DNA from: Prochlorococcus sp. AG-402-K10 | GTDB lineage: Bacteria; Cyanobacteriota; Cyanobacteriia; PCC-6307; Cyanobiaceae | NCBI GenBank assembly: GCA_003216835.1 | Contig: QCIF01000002.1 | Coordinates: 1-64,000 of the forward strand | Direction: 5' to 3' | DNA length: 64,000 nucleotides | In this document: positions 27,470 to 37,789 of the stretch, piece by piece | Numbering within the stretch: position 1 is the stretch's first letter | Layout: every line of letters begins with the position of its first letter | Program-made: the position numbers and the translations under genes | Notes under the pieces: model-generated | Database searches by the model: none | What the model was told of the DNA's origin: nothing | What the model saw: the letters and a program-made list of their open reading frames with translations, nothing else

Positions 27470-29644
27470 TTAGAGTTCATTTATGGCATTTAAGGCCATT
27501 GCTGCGATTGTCTTATCAGTAGCCTTAGGTAATTGAACATATTTACCTTGCGCTGCCTCTGCTAATTCTTTCCCAAAGCCACTTGCTATGAATTTCCTCT
27601 CTGTATCAATTATTAATAGCTTAATCCCAAGCATAGGATATTTAGCAGCTATATCAAGAACTTCTTGCTTTAAATCAACATTTTCAATCTCTTTATCATC
27701 AACCTCAGCCTGTCCTAAAGACAATCCCAAGGGCACATTACCTCGTCCATCAGTGATACCAACAACAATTACTTGGCCAATATCTCCTGTAGAGAGTGCA
27801 TTTTTTGCTACTTTTGCTGATTGCGTTAAACCATGAGCCAATGGAGATCCTCCTCCACATGGCATAGTTTCTAATCTTCTTTTTGCTGCAGTTATAGACC
27901 TTGTTGGAGGTAAAAGAACTTCTGCTTGGTTACCTCTGAAAGGTATAAGAGCTACCTCATCTCTATTTTCATAGGCCTCAGTCAAAAGTCTGATTACAGC
28001 ACCCTTAGCACTTTGCATTCTATTAAGTGCCATAGAACCACTTGCATCCACAAGGAAAATCACTAAAGCTCCAGCCTTCTTTTGAAGCAGCTTTGCTCTA
28101 AAATCATTTTCCTCTATAACAATTGATTTATTGGGATTCCTTAATCTTCTAGATTTTTGATAAGGAGCCGCAGCTCGGAGAGTTGCATCTACAGCAATTC
28201 TTTTTACTTTTCCTCTAGGAATTATAGGTTTAACATATCTTCCTCGACTATCGCTAAATATAACTGATCTGCTGCCACTATTTCCTGCTTTTGCTTTGGC
28301 TGAAGAAAAAAGCAATAAATCAGGATCAACCATACATGCTTCAGGATCTAAGATAAACTCTTCTGGTATTTCAGGAGTAGATTCTTCTTCCCCATCAGAA
28401 TTATCTTCTTCCTCCTCTTGTTCTTGATTGTCCTCATTTTCATTAGATTCTGGCTCTGAGTCATCATTATTTGATTGAGGTGGTGGAGGTGGGCTCTGCT
28501 CCTCTGGTGGAGGGGGTTGAATATCATCTTCATCTTCGGGTGGCATTTGCATTGCCCTTGGGAGAATAACTAATCTTACAGCAACCTTTAAATCCTCAGA
28601 ATTAACATTTTCATCCCCCCTAAGTGCTGCATTCGCTTTAGCTACTTTTACTGCAAACAATTCGGATCTATGGCCTTCTACACCGCCTCTTAGTGCTTCA
28701 TTTACTAAATAAGTTATTTGTTCTTTAGTGATCTTTATATCCTTTAACCATTGCCTTGCCAAAATTAATTGAGTTGATAAATTCTCAGACTCTTCGGACC
28801 ACTTTTCTGAAAACTTAATATTATTTTCAGCATGAGATAAAACAGATTTAGTGATCTCAACTCTTTGAGCATTATCAATAGATTGATCTGCTGAAAGAAC
28901 AATTGCAAATCGATCTAGAACATGATCTCTAAGGACTCCTTCTTCAGGATTATAAGTTGCAATCAAAAGAGATCTACATGGATGCGATAAGCTTAAACCA
29001 TCTCGTTCGATATTGTTTTGCTCTCTTCCCGTAGCTTCAAGAATTAAATTTACAATTCCATCATCCAATAAATTAATATCATCTACATATAAAACTCCTC
29101 TATGGGCCTCAGCTAAAATTCCAGGCTGAAAAACTTGCTCGCCTGTATTTAATGACGCTGCAACATCTATAGATCCCACAAGTCTATCTTCAGTTATTCC
29201 AATCGGAACTTGAATAAATGGAGCTTCCCTAACCTTTTTTGGGATATCTTCAATTTGATTAAGGTAATTACTACCAATTGTCTCCTCTAGTAATTTATTA
29301 GTATTAATATCCCACTCTTCTGGTTTATTTGGGTCTAAGTTTCTACTTATAGGTCTTAATGAAGTATTACCTTGAGTAAACTTTTCCAGTATTGCTTCAT
29401 TATCTAATACTTCTATAGGAGGAATTAAATTATGTAACCCTCTCGCCAATACAGACTTACCAGTACCTCTACCACCAGCAATAATTACTCCTCCTAAACT
29501 TGGATCAACTGCCGATAGAAGTAAAGATAATTTTAATAAGCTATGACCTGTAATTGCAGCTAAAGGAAAAGCTCTTAAAGAGTCCTTTGATTTCATTAAA
29601 TCTTTTATTTCTTCTTTTCCTTTTAACTCTTGGTTCAAAATCAC
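27470..29644 (-). CDS. chlD: Magnesium chelatase subunit D
   Basis: A 724-residue subunit of the enzyme that inserts Mg2+ into protoporphyrin IX, the committed step to chlorophyll. The N-terminal AAA+ domain keeps Walker A GGRGTGKS (57-64) and [11 protein letters not shown]; a Pro-rich then Glu/Asp-rich linker spans about 375-425; a C-terminal von Willebrand A domain has the MIDAS motif DASGSM near 535. GTG at 29644 is taken as start; ATG at 29596 is an alternative that still precedes the AAA+ core. Partners ChlH and ChlI are elsewhere. Confidence 0.96.
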   Translation of the reverse strand: MILNQELKGKEEIKDLMKSKDSLRAFPLAAITGHSLLKLSLLLSAVDPSLGGVIIAGGRGTGKSVLARGLHNLIPPIEVLDNEAILEKFTQGNTSLRPISRNLDPNKPEEWDINTNKLLEETIGSNYLNQIEDIPKKVREAPFIQVPIGITEDRLVGSIDVAASLNTGEQVFQPGILAEAHRGVLYVDDINLLDDGIVNLILEATGREQNNIERDGLSLSHPCRSLLIATYNPEEGVLRDHVLDRFAIVLSADQSIDNAQRVEITKSVLSHAENNIKFSEKWSEESENLSTQLILARQWLKDIKITKEQITYLVNEALRGGVEGHRSELFAVKVAKANAALRGDENVNSEDLKVAVRLVILPRAMQMPPEDEDDIQPPPPEEQSPPPPPQSNNDDSEPESNENEDNQEQEEEEDNSDGEEESTPEIPEEFILDPEACMVDPDLLLFSSAKAKAGNSGSRSVIFSDSRGRYVKPIIPRGKVKRIAVDATLRAAAPYQKSRRLRNPNKSIVIEENDFRAKLLQKKAGALVIFLVDASGSMALNRMQSAKGAVIRLLTEAYENRDEVALIPFRGNQAEVLLPPTRSITAAKRRLETMPCGGGSPLAHGLTQSAKVAKNALSTGDIGQVIVVGITDGRGNVPLGLSLGQAEVDDKEIENVDLKQEVLDIAAKYPMLGIKLLIIDTERKFIASGFGKELAEAAQGKYVQLPKATDKTIAAMALNAINEL

Positions 29645-29692
29645 TTTAAAAATGCCTGATATAGAATTTATCCAATAACTTTGTTTTTTGTC

Positions 29693-30259
29693 GTGGAATT
29701 ATCAAATCTTAATATCAAAAATGGACTATGTATATCCCTCGGAGCAAATATTGATAGTAAATTCGGAAGTCCTTTAGAATCTTTATTAGTGTGCAGACCA
29801 AAAGTAGAAGAAATTATAAAAGATTGGCGAGATCAATCCAATACTAAAAAAGAAGAAAACATAAACTCTAACCCAAACTTTTTATGGTCTTCAATATATG
29901 AGACCTCACCTCATGGAGTTGAAAATGAACAGCCAAATTATCTTAATTCGTTAGTCCTAGTAAAGAGTAATTATTTTCCAAAGCCATCACAAACAAATGC
30001 AAAGTTACTTTTAAAAGATTTAAAAAATTTAGAAAGATTTTTTGGAAGAAAAGAAACTCCAAAAGGCAAAAAATGGTTATCAAGATGTCTTGATTTAGAT
30101 ATCCTATGGTGGGAAGAGCTTCATACATTCGACGAGGAATTACAATTACCTCACCCCAGATTTATGAATCGTAATTTTGTTATTTCACCACTATCCGAGA
30201 TCTTAAGCAGAAGCCAAAAAATCAAAAAATTTGATGACCCAAGATGGTCTATTGTTTAA
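29693..30259 (+). CDS. folK: HPPK: 6-hydroxymethyl-dihydropterin pyrophosphokinase
   Basis: A folate-pathway enzyme that pyrophosphorylates hydroxymethyl-dihydropterin. Diagnostic elements are [13 protein letters not shown] near the N-terminus, [47 protein letters not shown] and [19 protein letters not shown]. The frame opens at TTG 29681, but GTG 29693 gives a more normal soluble N-terminus (188 residues); the choice is uncertain. Divergent from chlD. Confidence 0.9.
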   Translation: MELSNLNIKNGLCISLGANIDSKFGSPLESLLVCRPKVEEIIKDWRDQSNTKKEENINSNPNFLWSSIYETSPHGVENEQPNYLNSLVLVKSNYFPKPSQTNAKLLLKDLKNLERFFGRKETPKGKKWLSRCLDLDILWWEELHTFDEELQLPHPRFMNRNFVISPLSEILSRSQKIKKFDDPRWSIV

Positions 30260-30306
30260 TTTACAAAACCAAAAAATAACTGTTAGGCTATTTTTATTTG
30301 AAAATT

Positions 30307-30870
30307 ATGTGCAATAAAAATGTTATAAAACGATCAACTATTAAAGAAAAAATATCTGAGTTGAAGTCAAAAAAATTTAGTTTTGAAATCAATAGAATTG
30401 AGCTTCCAAATGGGCATGAAGGTGAATATGGATACATTAAGCATCCTGGCGCTGCCTTAGCCGTACCTATTACAAAAGACAATAAAGTGATAATTCTTCG
30501 GCAATATAGATTTGCTGTTTCAAGGTATTTATTAGAATTTCCAGCAGGTACATTAGAAATAGGCGAAACGCCTATTAATTCAATAAGAAGAGAAATACAA
30601 GAAGAGACTGGATTTAGTGCAAACAAATGGGATGAATTAGGAACTCTTGTCCCTGCTCCTGGTTATGCAGATGAAGAAATTTATTTGTTTTTAGCCCGCG
30701 ATTTGAGCAAACTAAATTACGAGGTCAAAGGAGACTTAGATGAAGATATAGAAGTATTAATTTTAGATCCCGATGAACTAGATAATCTTATTTCTAGTCG
30801 GGATGAAATTCTTGACGCAAAAACTGTTACTGCTTGGTTCAGAGCGAAACAATTTTTAGATCAATTATGA
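30307..30870 (+). CDS. Nudix hydrolase, ADP-ribose pyrophosphatase type
   Basis: A 187-residue enzyme from ATG 30307 (a TTG at 30298 adds three residues). The Nudix box G-x5-E-x7-REIQEETGF is complete, and the preceding VIILRQYRFAVSRYLLEFPAGTLE with the following LVPAPGYADEEIYLFLARDL is typical of ADP-ribose/nucleoside diphosphate-sugar hydrolases. It would clear ADP-ribose or related metabolites. The stop overlaps the start of the photolyase gene (ATGA). Confidence 0.88.
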   Translation: MCNKNVIKRSTIKEKISELKSKKFSFEINRIELPNGHEGEYGYIKHPGAALAVPITKDNKVIILRQYRFAVSRYLLEFPAGTLEIGETPINSIRREIQEETGFSANKWDELGTLVPAPGYADEEIYLFLARDLSKLNYEVKGDLDEDIEVLILDPDELDNLISSRDEILDAKTVTAWFRAKQFLDQL

Positions 30871-32303
30871 ATATCGCTAGAATACTGTTCTGGCATAGAA
30901 AGGATTTAAGAATATTTGATAATCAAGCTTTAATACAAGCATTTTCGTTATCAAATGCTATTACGTCAACTTATATATTAGATAAAAATTATTCACACGA
31001 TTTTAATGCGAATTCAAGAGCTTGGTTTCTAGGAAATTCGCTTCAAGAGTTAGGAAATAATTGGAAAAAAATGGGTAGCAGGCTAGTTATAGGAGAAGGA
31101 GATCCAATATTAATAATCCCACAATTAGCAAAGACAATAGATGCTAAATTTGTTTTTTGGAATAAATCAATTGAACCTCATGAGATTAATCGAGATTTAC
31201 AAATAAAAAAGAATTTAAAGGAAAACAACATTCAAGTTATTGAATCTTGGGATCACTTATTAATAGAACCTTCAAAAATATTTTCAGGGAATAATACACC
31301 TTATTCGGTTTATGGACCTTTCTATAAAAACCTTAAATCAAAAATGAATTTATTAGGTTCATATGATGAAGATAAAGTTATTTTCCAGTTTAAAGATATA
31401 GATAATAAACTCAAAGAAAAAAATATAATCAATTCATCTGATTCGGTTCTAAAGAAATTTCTTAAAAATATCAAATTTTCTGGATCCAAGATTTGTCCCT
31501 GTAGACCTGGTGAGAAGGCTGCAGAAATATTATTAGAAAACTTTATTAACGAAAAAAAAATCTATTCTTATAATTTTGCAAGAGATTTCCCTTCCTATAA
31601 TGGAACATCTTTTTTAAGTGCATCTCTTAGATTCGGAACCATCAGCATTAGAAAAGTTTGGAACGCCACTTTAAATTTAAATTCAGGTTTTGAAAATCAC
31701 GAAAATCACTTATCAATTGAAACTTGGCAAAAAGAACTTGTTTGGAGAGAATTTTATCAACATTGCTTATTCCATTTCCCAGAACTAGAGAGGGGTCCAT
31801 ATAGAAAAAAATGGGATCAATTTCCATGGCAAAATAATAACGAATGGTTTCATTATTGGAGCAACGGCGAAACTGGTGTACCTATTGTTGATGCTGCAAT
31901 GCGTCAACTAAATAGTACTGGATGGATGCATAATAGATGTCGGATGATAGTCGCTTCATTTCTGGTAAAAGATCTGATATGCAATTGGCAAATGGGCGAA
32001 AAAAAATTTATGGAAGTGTTAGTTGATGGAGACTTAGCCGCAAATAACGGGGGATGGCAATGGAGCGCAAGTAGCGGTATGGATCCAAAACCACTGAGAA
32101 TTTTTAATCCATATACTCAAACAAGAAAATTTGATCCTATATGTGAATATATAAAATCTTGGATTCCTGAATTATCTAAGGTGTCAAATTCAGATCTATT
32201 AAATGGGGAGATATCTAATTTAGAAAAAAATAATTATTCAAGACCTATTGTCAATCACAATACACAACAAAGATTATTTAAATCACTTTATGCAGAAATT
32301 TGA
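30867..32303 (+). CDS. phrB: Deoxyribodipyrimidine photolyase
   Basis: A 478-residue FAD-containing, light-driven repair enzyme for UV-induced pyrimidine dimers. N-terminal antenna domain: RILFWHRKDLRIFDNQALIQA. C-terminal FAD domain: WQKELVWREFYQHCLF, MHNRCRMIVASFLVKDL and DGDLAANNGGWQWSASSGMDPKPLRIFNP, all class I CPD photolyase signatures. ATG 30867 overlaps the Nudix stop by four bases, so translation is likely coupled. Suits a surface-ocean phototroph. Convergent with the aminotransferase, with a 16-bp overlap. Confidence 0.95.
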   Translation: MNIARILFWHRKDLRIFDNQALIQAFSLSNAITSTYILDKNYSHDFNANSRAWFLGNSLQELGNNWKKMGSRLVIGEGDPILIIPQLAKTIDAKFVFWNKSIEPHEINRDLQIKKNLKENNIQVIESWDHLLIEPSKIFSGNNTPYSVYGPFYKNLKSKMNLLGSYDEDKVIFQFKDIDNKLKEKNIINSSDSVLKKFLKNIKFSGSKICPCRPGEKAAEILLENFINEKKIYSYNFARDFPSYNGTSFLSASLRFGTISIRKVWNATLNLNSGFENHENHLSIETWQKELVWREFYQHCLFHFPELERGPYRKKWDQFPWQNNNEWFHYWSNGETGVPIVDAAMRQLNSTGWMHNRCRMIVASFLVKDLICNWQMGEKKFMEVLVDGDLAANNGGWQWSASSGMDPKPLRIFNPYTQTRKFDPICEYIKSWIPELSKVSNSDLLNGEISNLEKNNYSRPIVNHNTQQRLFKSLYAEI

Positions 32304-33493
32304 ATTACCTCTACGCAATTCTTTAAAACTTTATTGAAATTATCCGCTACATACACTTGTTCTTCATAAGAAATTTCAGGGAACATTGGAAGACTAAGAA
32401 CTTCTGTACAAATTCTCTCTGTATTTATGAGTTTTGTTCTAGAAAAATTTTTATTTTTGTAAGCTATTTGTGCATGAATTGGAATTGGATAATAAATAAT
32501 TGAGTTTATACCTTTTTCAAAAAGTTGTTGTTTTACCAAGTTCCTCAAGGAACAGTATTTTTTGCAATCAGTATCAAATAAATTTGAAAAATCTTCATTT
32601 AAAAAATATTTATCGTTTCTTAATTTGATGACAAATTGATTCCAAGAATGGGAAATTGAATCAGAGCTAATTTTAGGAAAACTAATAAATGGATTTTTTT
32701 CTAATAAATCAAAGTAATTATTAGCGATTTTTTGGCGATTATTAATCCACTTAGAAATATATTTAATTTTGATATTTAATATGGCAGCTTGAACAGTATC
32801 AAGTCTGCTGTTATATCCAATTTGAGTATGGTGATATCTTATTGGGCTACCATGAACAGCTAGTTCTCTAATTTTTTGGGCAATCTTATGATCTGATGTT
32901 GTTACTGCTCCAGCATCTCCAGCAGCTCCTAAATTCTTGGTAGGGAAAAAGCTAAAACAACCTATATCACCTATGCTGCCAACTTTGTAATTTTCCCACA
33001 TTGTGCATGTTGCTTGAGCACAATCTTCGATTACTTTTAAGTCATATTTGTCAGCTAATGATTTTATTAAAGTCATATTCACTGCATTTCCAAAAAGATG
33101 AACTGGCATAATTGCCTTGGTATTAGAATTTATTTCTTGTTCTATTAGTTCAATATTAATGAGATAAGTTTCTGGATCTATATCTACCAAAACCGGATTA
33201 GCACCAACTGCACTTATAGCCTCTGCAGTTGCAAAAAAGCTAAAAGATGAGGTAATAACTTCGTCACCCTCACCAATATCTAATGCGCGCAAAGCCAAAA
33301 CTAAAGCATCAGTTCCACTGTTACATCCAATAGTATTATCAACTCCAATTAGATTAGAAAATTTTTCCTCAAATTTGGTAATCTCTTGTCCTCCAATATA
33401 TTGGCCACCTTTTAAAACTTTAATAACCTCACTCTCAATTTCAGAACCAATTTCTTGGTACTGTCTATTTAAAGTAAATGGAGGTATCTGCAT
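32288..33493 (-). CDS. DegT/DnrJ/EryC1/StrS-family aminotransferase
   Basis: A 401-residue PLP-dependent sugar aminotransferase. Hallmarks: GCNSGTDALVLALRAL (cofactor phosphate loop), EDCAQATCTMWE, and the PLP-lysine segment CFSFFPTKNLGAAGDAGAV (Lys near 187). These enzymes aminate keto-sugars for surface polysaccharides or LPS. No other sugar-nucleotide genes lie beside it, so the sugar is unknown. Confidence 0.9.
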   Translation of the reverse strand: MQIPPFTLNRQYQEIGSEIESEVIKVLKGGQYIGGQEITKFEEKFSNLIGVDNTIGCNSGTDALVLALRALDIGEGDEVITSSFSFFATAEAISAVGANPVLVDIDPETYLINIELIEQEINSNTKAIMPVHLFGNAVNMTLIKSLADKYDLKVIEDCAQATCTMWENYKVGSIGDIGCFSFFPTKNLGAAGDAGAVTTSDHKIAQKIRELAVHGSPIRYHHTQIGYNSRLDTVQAAILNIKIKYISKWINNRQKIANNYFDLLEKNPFISFPKISSDSISHSWNQFVIKLRNDKYFLNEDFSNLFDTDCKKYCSLRNLVKQQLFEKGINSIIYYPIPIHAQIAYKNKNFSRTKLINTERICTEVLSLPMFPEISYEEQVYVADNFNKVLKNCVEVIQISA

Positions 33494-33544
33494 GTAAATA
33501 TTTTAACCCTAAACGATATTTATATGGGTAAAAAACATTTTAAT

Positions 33545-34138
33545 TCATTTAAACCAACTCGGTTCTTTACCAGGAGTCCATTTAATATTGCACCCTAAAG
33601 ACGGCATCTGTTTTGAAGGACAAGAATTATTTTGATTCAAATCTCTTACCGCAGAACGCAAATCTTCACCAGAAAGAGGGATATTATTACCTGGTCTACT
33701 ATCGTCTAATTGGCCATGATAATACAATAAAAAATTACCATCTCCTTCATTTGAAAAAAGATAAAAATCTGGGGTGCAAGCCGCTTTTAACTCCTTAGCA
33801 AAGTTTTGATCTTCATCATATAGATAAGGGAAATTCCATCCCTGTGATTGAGCTTGTAATCTCAAATTTTTAGGAGAATCTGAAGGATGAGTGACAATAT
33901 CATTACTGGAAATTGCAACCGTTTGAACTGTATTCTCAATTTCTTTACTTAAGGTGAAAATTTGATTCTCAATATATTTAACAAATGGGCAATGGGCACA
34001 AATAAACATTAAAAGTAAATGCCTATTATCTAGATTATGAGAATTAAAATATTGATTATTTGAAGAATTAGCATTTAACATTTCGAAATTAGGTAATTGA
34101 AAACCTAATTCCAAAACCATAGAATTTGTTCTGACCAT
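33545..34138 (-). CDS. Thioredoxin-like redoxin family protein
   Basis: A 197-residue thioredoxin-fold protein starting at the internal ATG 34138 (MVRTNSMVLELGFQLPNF); the frame extends 20 codons further but that stretch looks non-coding. The active-site-like LMFICAHCPFVKYIE carries a CxHC pair, typical of the AhpC/TSA-like group with CNHCPFVK, followed by AISSNDIVTHPSDSP and ACTPDFYLFS (cis-Pro loop). It may be a thiol reductase or peroxidase; the substrate is unknown. Divergent from fabI. Confidence 0.85.
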   Translation of the reverse strand: MVRTNSMVLELGFQLPNFEMLNANSSNNQYFNSHNLDNRHLLLMFICAHCPFVKYIENQIFTLSKEIENTVQTVAISSNDIVTHPSDSPKNLRLQAQSQGWNFPYLYDEDQNFAKELKAACTPDFYLFSNEGDGNFLLYYHGQLDDSRPGNNIPLSGEDLRSAVRDLNQNNSCPSKQMPSLGCNIKWTPGKEPSWFK

Positions 34139-34243
34139 GTTTAAGTTAAATATACTTTGATATTTGAAAATTATTGTATATTTTGCAGTAATACGCAAAG
34201 ATAGGTACTTTTATATAGGAGAATAATAGAAATAACAAACAAA

Positions 34244-35026
34244 ATGCTTCTAAATCTAACTGGCAAAAAAATTCTTGTTACGGGAATTGCCAACAATCGT
34301 TCAATAGCATGGGGTATTGCTCAACAACTTTCAAAAGCTGGCGCAGAACTTGGAATCACATATTTGCCTGATGATAAGGGAAGATTCGAATCTAAAGTGA
34401 GAGAACTAACTGAACCGTTAAACCCATCGTTATTTTTGCCTCTTGATGTTCAGAATCCAGCTCAAATAGAAGAAATCTTTAAAAATATAAAAAACAATTG
34501 GGGGCAAATTGACGGATTAGTTCACTGCTTAGCATTTGCAGGACGGGACGAATTGATTGGAGATTATAGTTCTACCACTTCAGAGGGTTTTGATAGGGCT
34601 CTTAATATAAGTGCTTATTCATTAGCACCTTTATGTAAAGCAGCAAAACCACTTTTTAGTGATGGTGCTGGAGTTGTCTCATTAACTTATTTAGGATCAG
34701 AGAGGGCGATTCCTAACTACAACGTTATGGGAGTTGCTAAAGCAGCTTTAGAAGCTTCAGTAAGATATCTTTCTGCAGAACTTGGTCCCGAAAAACAAGT
34801 CAGAGTTAATGCAATAAGTGCTGGACCTATAAGAACACTTGCGAGTTCTGCTATAGGTGGCATTTTAGATATGATTCACAATGTTGAAGAAAAGGCTCCT
34901 TTACGCAGAACAGTCACTCAAACAGAAGTAGGTAATACTGCTGCTTTTTTATTAAGTGATCTCTCTAGCGGCATTTCAGGCCAAACAATTTATGTTGATG
35001 CGGGTTACTGCATTAATGGAATGTAA
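34244..35026 (+). CDS. fabI: Enoyl-[acyl-carrier-protein] reductase (NADH)
   Basis: A 260-residue short-chain dehydrogenase doing the last reduction of each fatty-acid elongation cycle. FabI features: VTGIANNRSIAWGIAQQL (cofactor loop), a CLAFAG segment, and the catalytic YNVMGVAK (Tyr-x6-Lys) typical of enoyl reductases, then AISAGPIRTLASSAIGG. Full length. It is 20 bp upstream of hisB. Confidence 0.96.
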   Translation: MLLNLTGKKILVTGIANNRSIAWGIAQQLSKAGAELGITYLPDDKGRFESKVRELTEPLNPSLFLPLDVQNPAQIEEIFKNIKNNWGQIDGLVHCLAFAGRDELIGDYSSTTSEGFDRALNISAYSLAPLCKAAKPLFSDGAGVVSLTYLGSERAIPNYNVMGVAKAALEASVRYLSAELGPEKQVRVNAISAGPIRTLASSAIGGILDMIHNVEEKAPLRRTVTQTEVGNTAAFLLSDLSSGISGQTIYVDAGYCINGM

Positions 35027-35046
35027 ACTAATTTTTTTGCATAAAA

Positions 35047-35652
35047 ATGTCATCTCTAAGGCAATCTGAAATAAAAAGAAAAACGAATGAAACAGATATT
35101 TCTGTATTTATAAACTTAGATGGAAATGGGATTTCTGAGATTGACACCGGGATACCATTCTTAGATCATATGCTTGATCAAATATCCAGTCATGGTTTAT
35201 TCGATTTAAAAATAAAAGCAGTTGGAGATACCCATATTGATGATCATCATACAAATGAAGATGTAGGAATCGCATTAGGCAAAGCATTTTCAAAAGCCTT
35301 GGGAGAAAGAAAAGGAATAAGCAGATTTGGACATTTCTTTGCCCCATTAGATGAAGCATTAGTTCAAGTCACTTTAGACTGTTCTGGCAGACCACATCTA
35401 TCTTATGATCTTCAATTAAAAGCTCCAAGAATCGGAAATTATGATACTGAACTAGTAAAAGAGTTTTTTATTGCCTTTGTAAATAACAGTGGCATTACTC
35501 TCCATATTAATCAAATACAAGGTAGTAATTCACATCATATAGTTGAGGCTTGCTTTAAAGCTCTTTCAAGAGCAATGAGAATGGCTACCGAAATAGATCC
35601 GAGAAGATCCGATTCAATTCCAAGCAGTAAAGGAATGCTAGAAAATCAATAA
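35047..35652 (+). CDS. hisB: Imidazoleglycerol-phosphate dehydratase
   Basis: A 201-residue manganese-dependent enzyme for the sixth step of histidine synthesis. The metal motifs [14 protein letters not shown] and [18 protein letters not shown] are intact, and the N-terminal [20 protein letters not shown] is canonical. The monofunctional form (no phosphatase domain) is usual outside enterobacteria. Follows fabI in the same direction. Confidence 0.97.
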   Translation: MSSLRQSEIKRKTNETDISVFINLDGNGISEIDTGIPFLDHMLDQISSHGLFDLKIKAVGDTHIDDHHTNEDVGIALGKAFSKALGERKGISRFGHFFAPLDEALVQVTLDCSGRPHLSYDLQLKAPRIGNYDTELVKEFFIAFVNNSGITLHINQIQGSNSHHIVEACFKALSRAMRMATEIDPRRSDSIPSSKGMLENQ

Positions 35653-35724
35653 AATAGGAATTTTTTCGAATCAGCCACAATTCAGTTAATTTTTGGCGAA
35701 GATATATAAAGTAATTATTTTGTT

Positions 35725-37209
35725 GTGACTAATTTACAAGATAAAAAAATTGATAAAATTAAAAGTTTTAATAAAGAAGACTGGTCCAGTGCATATCAAA
35801 ATGTAGAAAAAGAGCTCACTAAAGAGCCTCTAACAATTAGCAAAGGTAAGAATATTAAAAATTTAAATGGAACATTATTAAGAAATGGACCAGGGATATT
35901 AGAGAGAGGTGGACAATGGGTTCATCATCCATTTGATGGTGATGGTATGATCACATCCATAAAATTCGAAAATGGTCAGCCATTCTTAACAAATAGATTT
36001 GTTAAAACTAAAGGTTATTTGGAAGAAGAAAAAAGAAATAAATTTATGTATAGAGGTGTTTTTGGGACCCAAAAAAATGGAGGGATTTTAAATAATGCAT
36101 TAGATCTAAAATTTAAGAATATCGCTAATACTCATGTCGTTAAATTAGGAGATGAAATTCTCGCATTATGGGAAGCAGCTGGGCCACATGCAATGGATCC
36201 TGATAGTCTTGACACTATTGGTTTAACAACATTAAAAGGTGTACTCAAGCCTAACGAAGCATTCAGTGCTCATCCCAAAACAGACCTAAACTCAAATGCA
36301 TCTTCAGAACTTTTAGTCACTTTTGGAGTGCAAACCGGGCCAAAAAGTACCATTAGATTAATGGAATTTAATAATGCTGGTGAAAATCCTGGAGAGCTCA
36401 TTTTCGACAGAAAAGATACATTTAATGGTTTTGCATTCCTTCATGATTTCGCAATTACAACTAATTGGGCAATATTCTTACAAAATGCTATCAATTTCAA
36501 CCCTCTTCCATTTGTAATGGGGCAAAGAGGGGCAGCACAATGTTTAAAGTCGAATCCAAATAAAAAGGCAAAATTTTTTCTAATACCTAGAGAAAGTGGA
36601 TTATTTAGAGGTCAGCCACCTTTAACAATAGATGCTCCAGAAGGATTCGTTTTTCATCATGTAAATGCATTTGAAAAAGAATCTAAAATCGTATTAGATA
36701 GTATTTTTTATGATGATTTTCCATCAGTTGGTCCAGACGAGAATTTTAGGGATATTGACTTTGATAAATATCCAGAAGGAAAACTAAAAAGATCAACTAT
36801 CGATCTAAAGAAAAAAACTAGTGAACTTGAAACTATAAGTGAACAATGTTGTGAATTTGCAGTTGTCAATCCTAAAAATTTAGGATTAACATCAACTTTT
36901 AGTTGGATGGCAAGCACATCTCAAAAGCTAGGGAACGCTCCACTTCAAGCAATAAAAAAAATAAATTTAATTTCAAACGAAGAAATTTATTGGTCAGCAG
37001 GACCAAGTGGATTTGTTAGTGAACCAATTATGGTCCCATCAGAAAACTCTTCGAAAGAAGATGAAGGATTTTTATTTATACTTCTATGGAACGGAGAACG
37101 AAGAGGAAGCGATTTAGTGATATTAGACGCAAAAGACTTAAAAGAATTAGCTGTTTATGAACTACCTATTTCAATTCCCCATGGCCTTCATGGATCTTGG
37201 TTTAATTGA
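35725..37209 (+). CDS. Carotenoid oxygenase (apocarotenoid-cleaving type)
   Basis: A 494-residue non-haem Fe(II) dioxygenase of the RPE65/CCD family, a seven-bladed propeller with four His ligands. Candidate ligands lie in SAHPKTD, FLHDFAITT, FHHVNAFE and near the C-terminal IPHGLHGSWF. The N-terminal GTLLRNGPGILERGG and HHPFDGDGMI are family-typical. Related cyanobacterial enzymes cleave apocarotenals at 15,15' to give retinal; the exact substrate here is unknown. GTG start. Confidence 0.9.
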   Translation: MTNLQDKKIDKIKSFNKEDWSSAYQNVEKELTKEPLTISKGKNIKNLNGTLLRNGPGILERGGQWVHHPFDGDGMITSIKFENGQPFLTNRFVKTKGYLEEEKRNKFMYRGVFGTQKNGGILNNALDLKFKNIANTHVVKLGDEILALWEAAGPHAMDPDSLDTIGLTTLKGVLKPNEAFSAHPKTDLNSNASSELLVTFGVQTGPKSTIRLMEFNNAGENPGELIFDRKDTFNGFAFLHDFAITTNWAIFLQNAINFNPLPFVMGQRGAAQCLKSNPNKKAKFFLIPRESGLFRGQPPLTIDAPEGFVFHHVNAFEKESKIVLDSIFYDDFPSVGPDENFRDIDFDKYPEGKLKRSTIDLKKKTSELETISEQCCEFAVVNPKNLGLTSTFSWMASTSQKLGNAPLQAIKKINLISNEEIYWSAGPSGFVSEPIMVPSENSSKEDEGFLFILLWNGERRGSDLVILDAKDLKELAVYELPISIPHGLHGSWFN

Positions 37210-37211
37210 AT

Positions 37212-37787
37212 TTAAGAAAAAATTTCAATTAAATCTGGAATAATTTTTTTTAATGCTTTACCTCTATGACTACAAGAGTCTTTAATATCATTATTCATTT
37301 CTGCGAAAGTTAATCTAGTAGAACTCTCCTCAAAAATTGGGTCATAGCCAAAACCACCTTTTCCTCTCGGGTTTAAAATAATATTGCCATAACATTTAGC
37401 TTCAGATTCTATAATCACTTCACCATTTGGGGAACAAACACAAATATTAGCAATAAAGAAAGCACTTCTATTTTGAACTCCATCAAGTTCTGTTAAAACT
37501 CGTTCAATTCTCTTATGATCATTTTCTGCATATCTTGATGAATAAATGCCTGGTTTCCCATCTAATGCTTCAATACAAATTCCAGAATCATCTGCTATTG
37601 AGAAATTATTTGTTTTTCTCGAAACTTCACTCGCTTTTTTGATTGCATTATCTCTAAATGTCAGTCCATCCTCTTCAACTTCTAATGATTCTGGCTGAAG
37701 TAATAATTTACAATTAACTCCAGCCAGCAATTTCTTATATTCTTCAATTTTACCTTTATTCTTACTCGCTAAATATAAATTTTCCAT
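37212..37787 (-). CDS. rdgB: Non-canonical purine NTP pyrophosphatase (RdgB/HAM1)
   Basis: A 191-residue house-cleaning enzyme that hydrolyses ITP, dITP and XTP so they are not built into nucleic acid. ATG 37787 gives MENLYLASKNKGKIEEYKKLL, the correct family start; a longer reading would overlap the upstream gene. SIADDSGICIEALDGKPGIYSSRYA and GFGYDPIFEE...TFAEM are diagnostic. It follows the phosphomutase gene by 2 bp, so the two are one unit. Confidence 0.95.
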   Translation of the reverse strand: MENLYLASKNKGKIEEYKKLLAGVNCKLLLQPESLEVEEDGLTFRDNAIKKASEVSRKTNNFSIADDSGICIEALDGKPGIYSSRYAENDHKRIERVLTELDGVQNRSAFFIANICVCSPNGEVIIESEAKCYGNIILNPRGKGGFGYDPIFEESSTRLTFAEMNNDIKDSCSHRGKALKKIIPDLIEIFS

Positions 37788-37789
37788 CC

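Noticed and set aside
28348..28533. Lysine-rich ORF antisense-frame in the chlD linker
   Set aside because: It is a shifted-frame reading of the low-complexity acidic/proline linker of ChlD.
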